Below are positions 63,622 to 64,000 of a stretch of 64,000 nt of DNA, one piece after another. The first letter of the stretch is position 1. Each line of letters starts with the position of its first letter. The position numbers were made by a program, and so were the translations under genes. A model generated the notes under the pieces. That model was given only the letters and a program-made list of their open reading frames with translations, was not told where the DNA came from and searched no databases. Source of the DNA: Acidobacteriota bacterium (GTDB lineage Bacteria > Acidobacteriota > Terriglobia > Acidiferrales > UBA7541); assembly GCA_013289715.1 (NCBI GenBank), contig JABCZJ010000003.1:1-64000 (forward strand), given 5' to 3'.

Positions 63622-64000
63622 CCAATTCCTCCGCGATGCGCACGGCATTCACCACTGCCAGGCGCAGATTATCGGCGACGCCCCAAATCCAAACGCCCGC
63701 CGCGACGTTCGGGTCCGGGTCAATGCACGCGAGATGAATTTCGCTTTCTCCGGCGACGGTCACGTTGCTGGGCGCGGGATCTTCGGGCGCGTCAACCTTC
63801 ACACCTAGATTGCTGAAAGCCGCTTGGAGTTGCTCGCCCGCGAGCGGCGCGGCAAATTCGGCGTAGGCGGCGAAAGCGTATCCGTAAAAGACTGGCGCTT
63901 GCACCAGCTGAATGGCCGGAGCTTGTGCTCGGCCGGCGAGATATTCCGCGACGTCTTTCGCGATCGAGTTGCGGACCTCTGCAAACGTGGGTTTGCTGTC
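63599..64000 (-). CDS. asd: Aspartate-semialdehyde dehydrogenase, C-terminal part
   Basis: The 3' end (133 residues) of a gene running off the window. It holds VQAPVFYGYAFAAYAEFAAP, PSNVTVAGESEIHLACIDPD, and VWIWGVADNLRLAVVNAVRI, then AEELVAEPRVQ. This is the dimerisation domain of Asd-type enzymes (Usg-1-like end). The catalytic Cys and NADP domain lie outside. Asd makes the semialdehyde precursor of lysine, threonine and methionine. lptE starts inside its last codons. Confidence 0.85.
   Translation of the reverse strand, partial: DSKPTFAEVRNSIAKDVAEYLAGRAQAPAIQLVQAPVFYGYAFAAYAEFAAPLAGEQLQAAFSNLGVKVDAPEDPAPSNVTVAGESEIHLACIDPDPNVAAGVWIWGVADNLRLAVVNAVRIAEELVAEPRVQ

Noticed and set aside
1..64000. 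tRNA genes, rRNA genes, CRISPR arrays, riboswitches
   Set aside because: I looked for cloverleaf-type arms, regular spaced repeats and known aptamer cores and saw none; a covariance-model scan would settle this.

Overview
The window looks like a chromosomal segment of a soil-type Acidobacteriota (Terriglobia-like) bacterium. This is inferred from protein content, not from a marker-gene search. Pointers are two very large MacB/FtsX-type permeases of the kind abundant in that phylum (one behind a PadR regulator), several PilZ proteins, a remnant of a Ser/Thr kinase fused to a C-terminal beta-propeller, a PEP-CTERM-type surface protein, a G1 (eqolisin) peptidase, high GC, and several short dispersed intergenic repeats. 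No tRNA, rRNA, CRISPR array, prophage or intact transposon was seen.

Layout. 0.7-3.5 kb: minus-strand genes for very small envelope and stress proteins (CsbD-like, lmo0937-type and others), then a PEP-CTERM-type exported protein. 4.3-6.6 kb: an ExeA/GspA-like AAA ATPase behind a divergent GAF protein. 7-12 kb: small membrane, cupin, exported coiled-coil, Crp/Fnr and peptidoglycan-binding genes. 12.3-14.4 kb: two PilZ proteins in one unit. 14.6-20 kb: a PP-loop ATPase, a Tat-type arginase-fold protein with altered metal ligands, a MarR regulator coupled to a membrane protein, and a PQQ-type propeller lipoprotein. 20-27 kb: a DegP/HtrA protease, an RRM protein, a G1 peptidase gene broken by one base in a T tract, a propeller protein and a VOC protein. 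27-38 kb: PadR plus permease, PilZ, RibD-like, molbindin, two STAS proteins, an NAD(P)-binding/DUF2071 pair, and a second permease. 38-43 kb: OpgC-like acyltransferase, exported hydrolase, general-stress protein, a decayed kinase-propeller gene, a decayed IS66 end, and an alginate-lyase-like exported protein directly next to it. 44-46 kb: leuC-leuD. 46-56 kb: EamA transporter, gluzincin-TPR protein, amidohydrolase, M20 peptidase, short isopropylmalate-synthase-like enzyme, aldehyde dehydrogenase. 56-64 kb: housekeeping genes truA, pyrE, rpsT, holA, lptE and the 3' end of asd, with an M24-fold protein and a LiaF-like protein among them.

How they work together. Clear functional units are leuC-leuD (leucine synthesis), asd-lptE-holA (overlapping genes), PadR-permease and MarR-membrane protein (both coupled by ATGA overlaps), the PilZ pair, and the M20 peptidase-amidohydrolase pair (one base apart). 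The rest is a loose mix of envelope, stress and exported degradative functions.

The least-explained items are a Cys-rich CLDHF module shared by two distant genes, a ~160-bp dispersed repeat present twice with about 69% identity over its first 100 bases, a tandem-duplicated C-terminal domain on a gluzincin protein, and an exported arginase-fold protein that has lost both ligand histidines.
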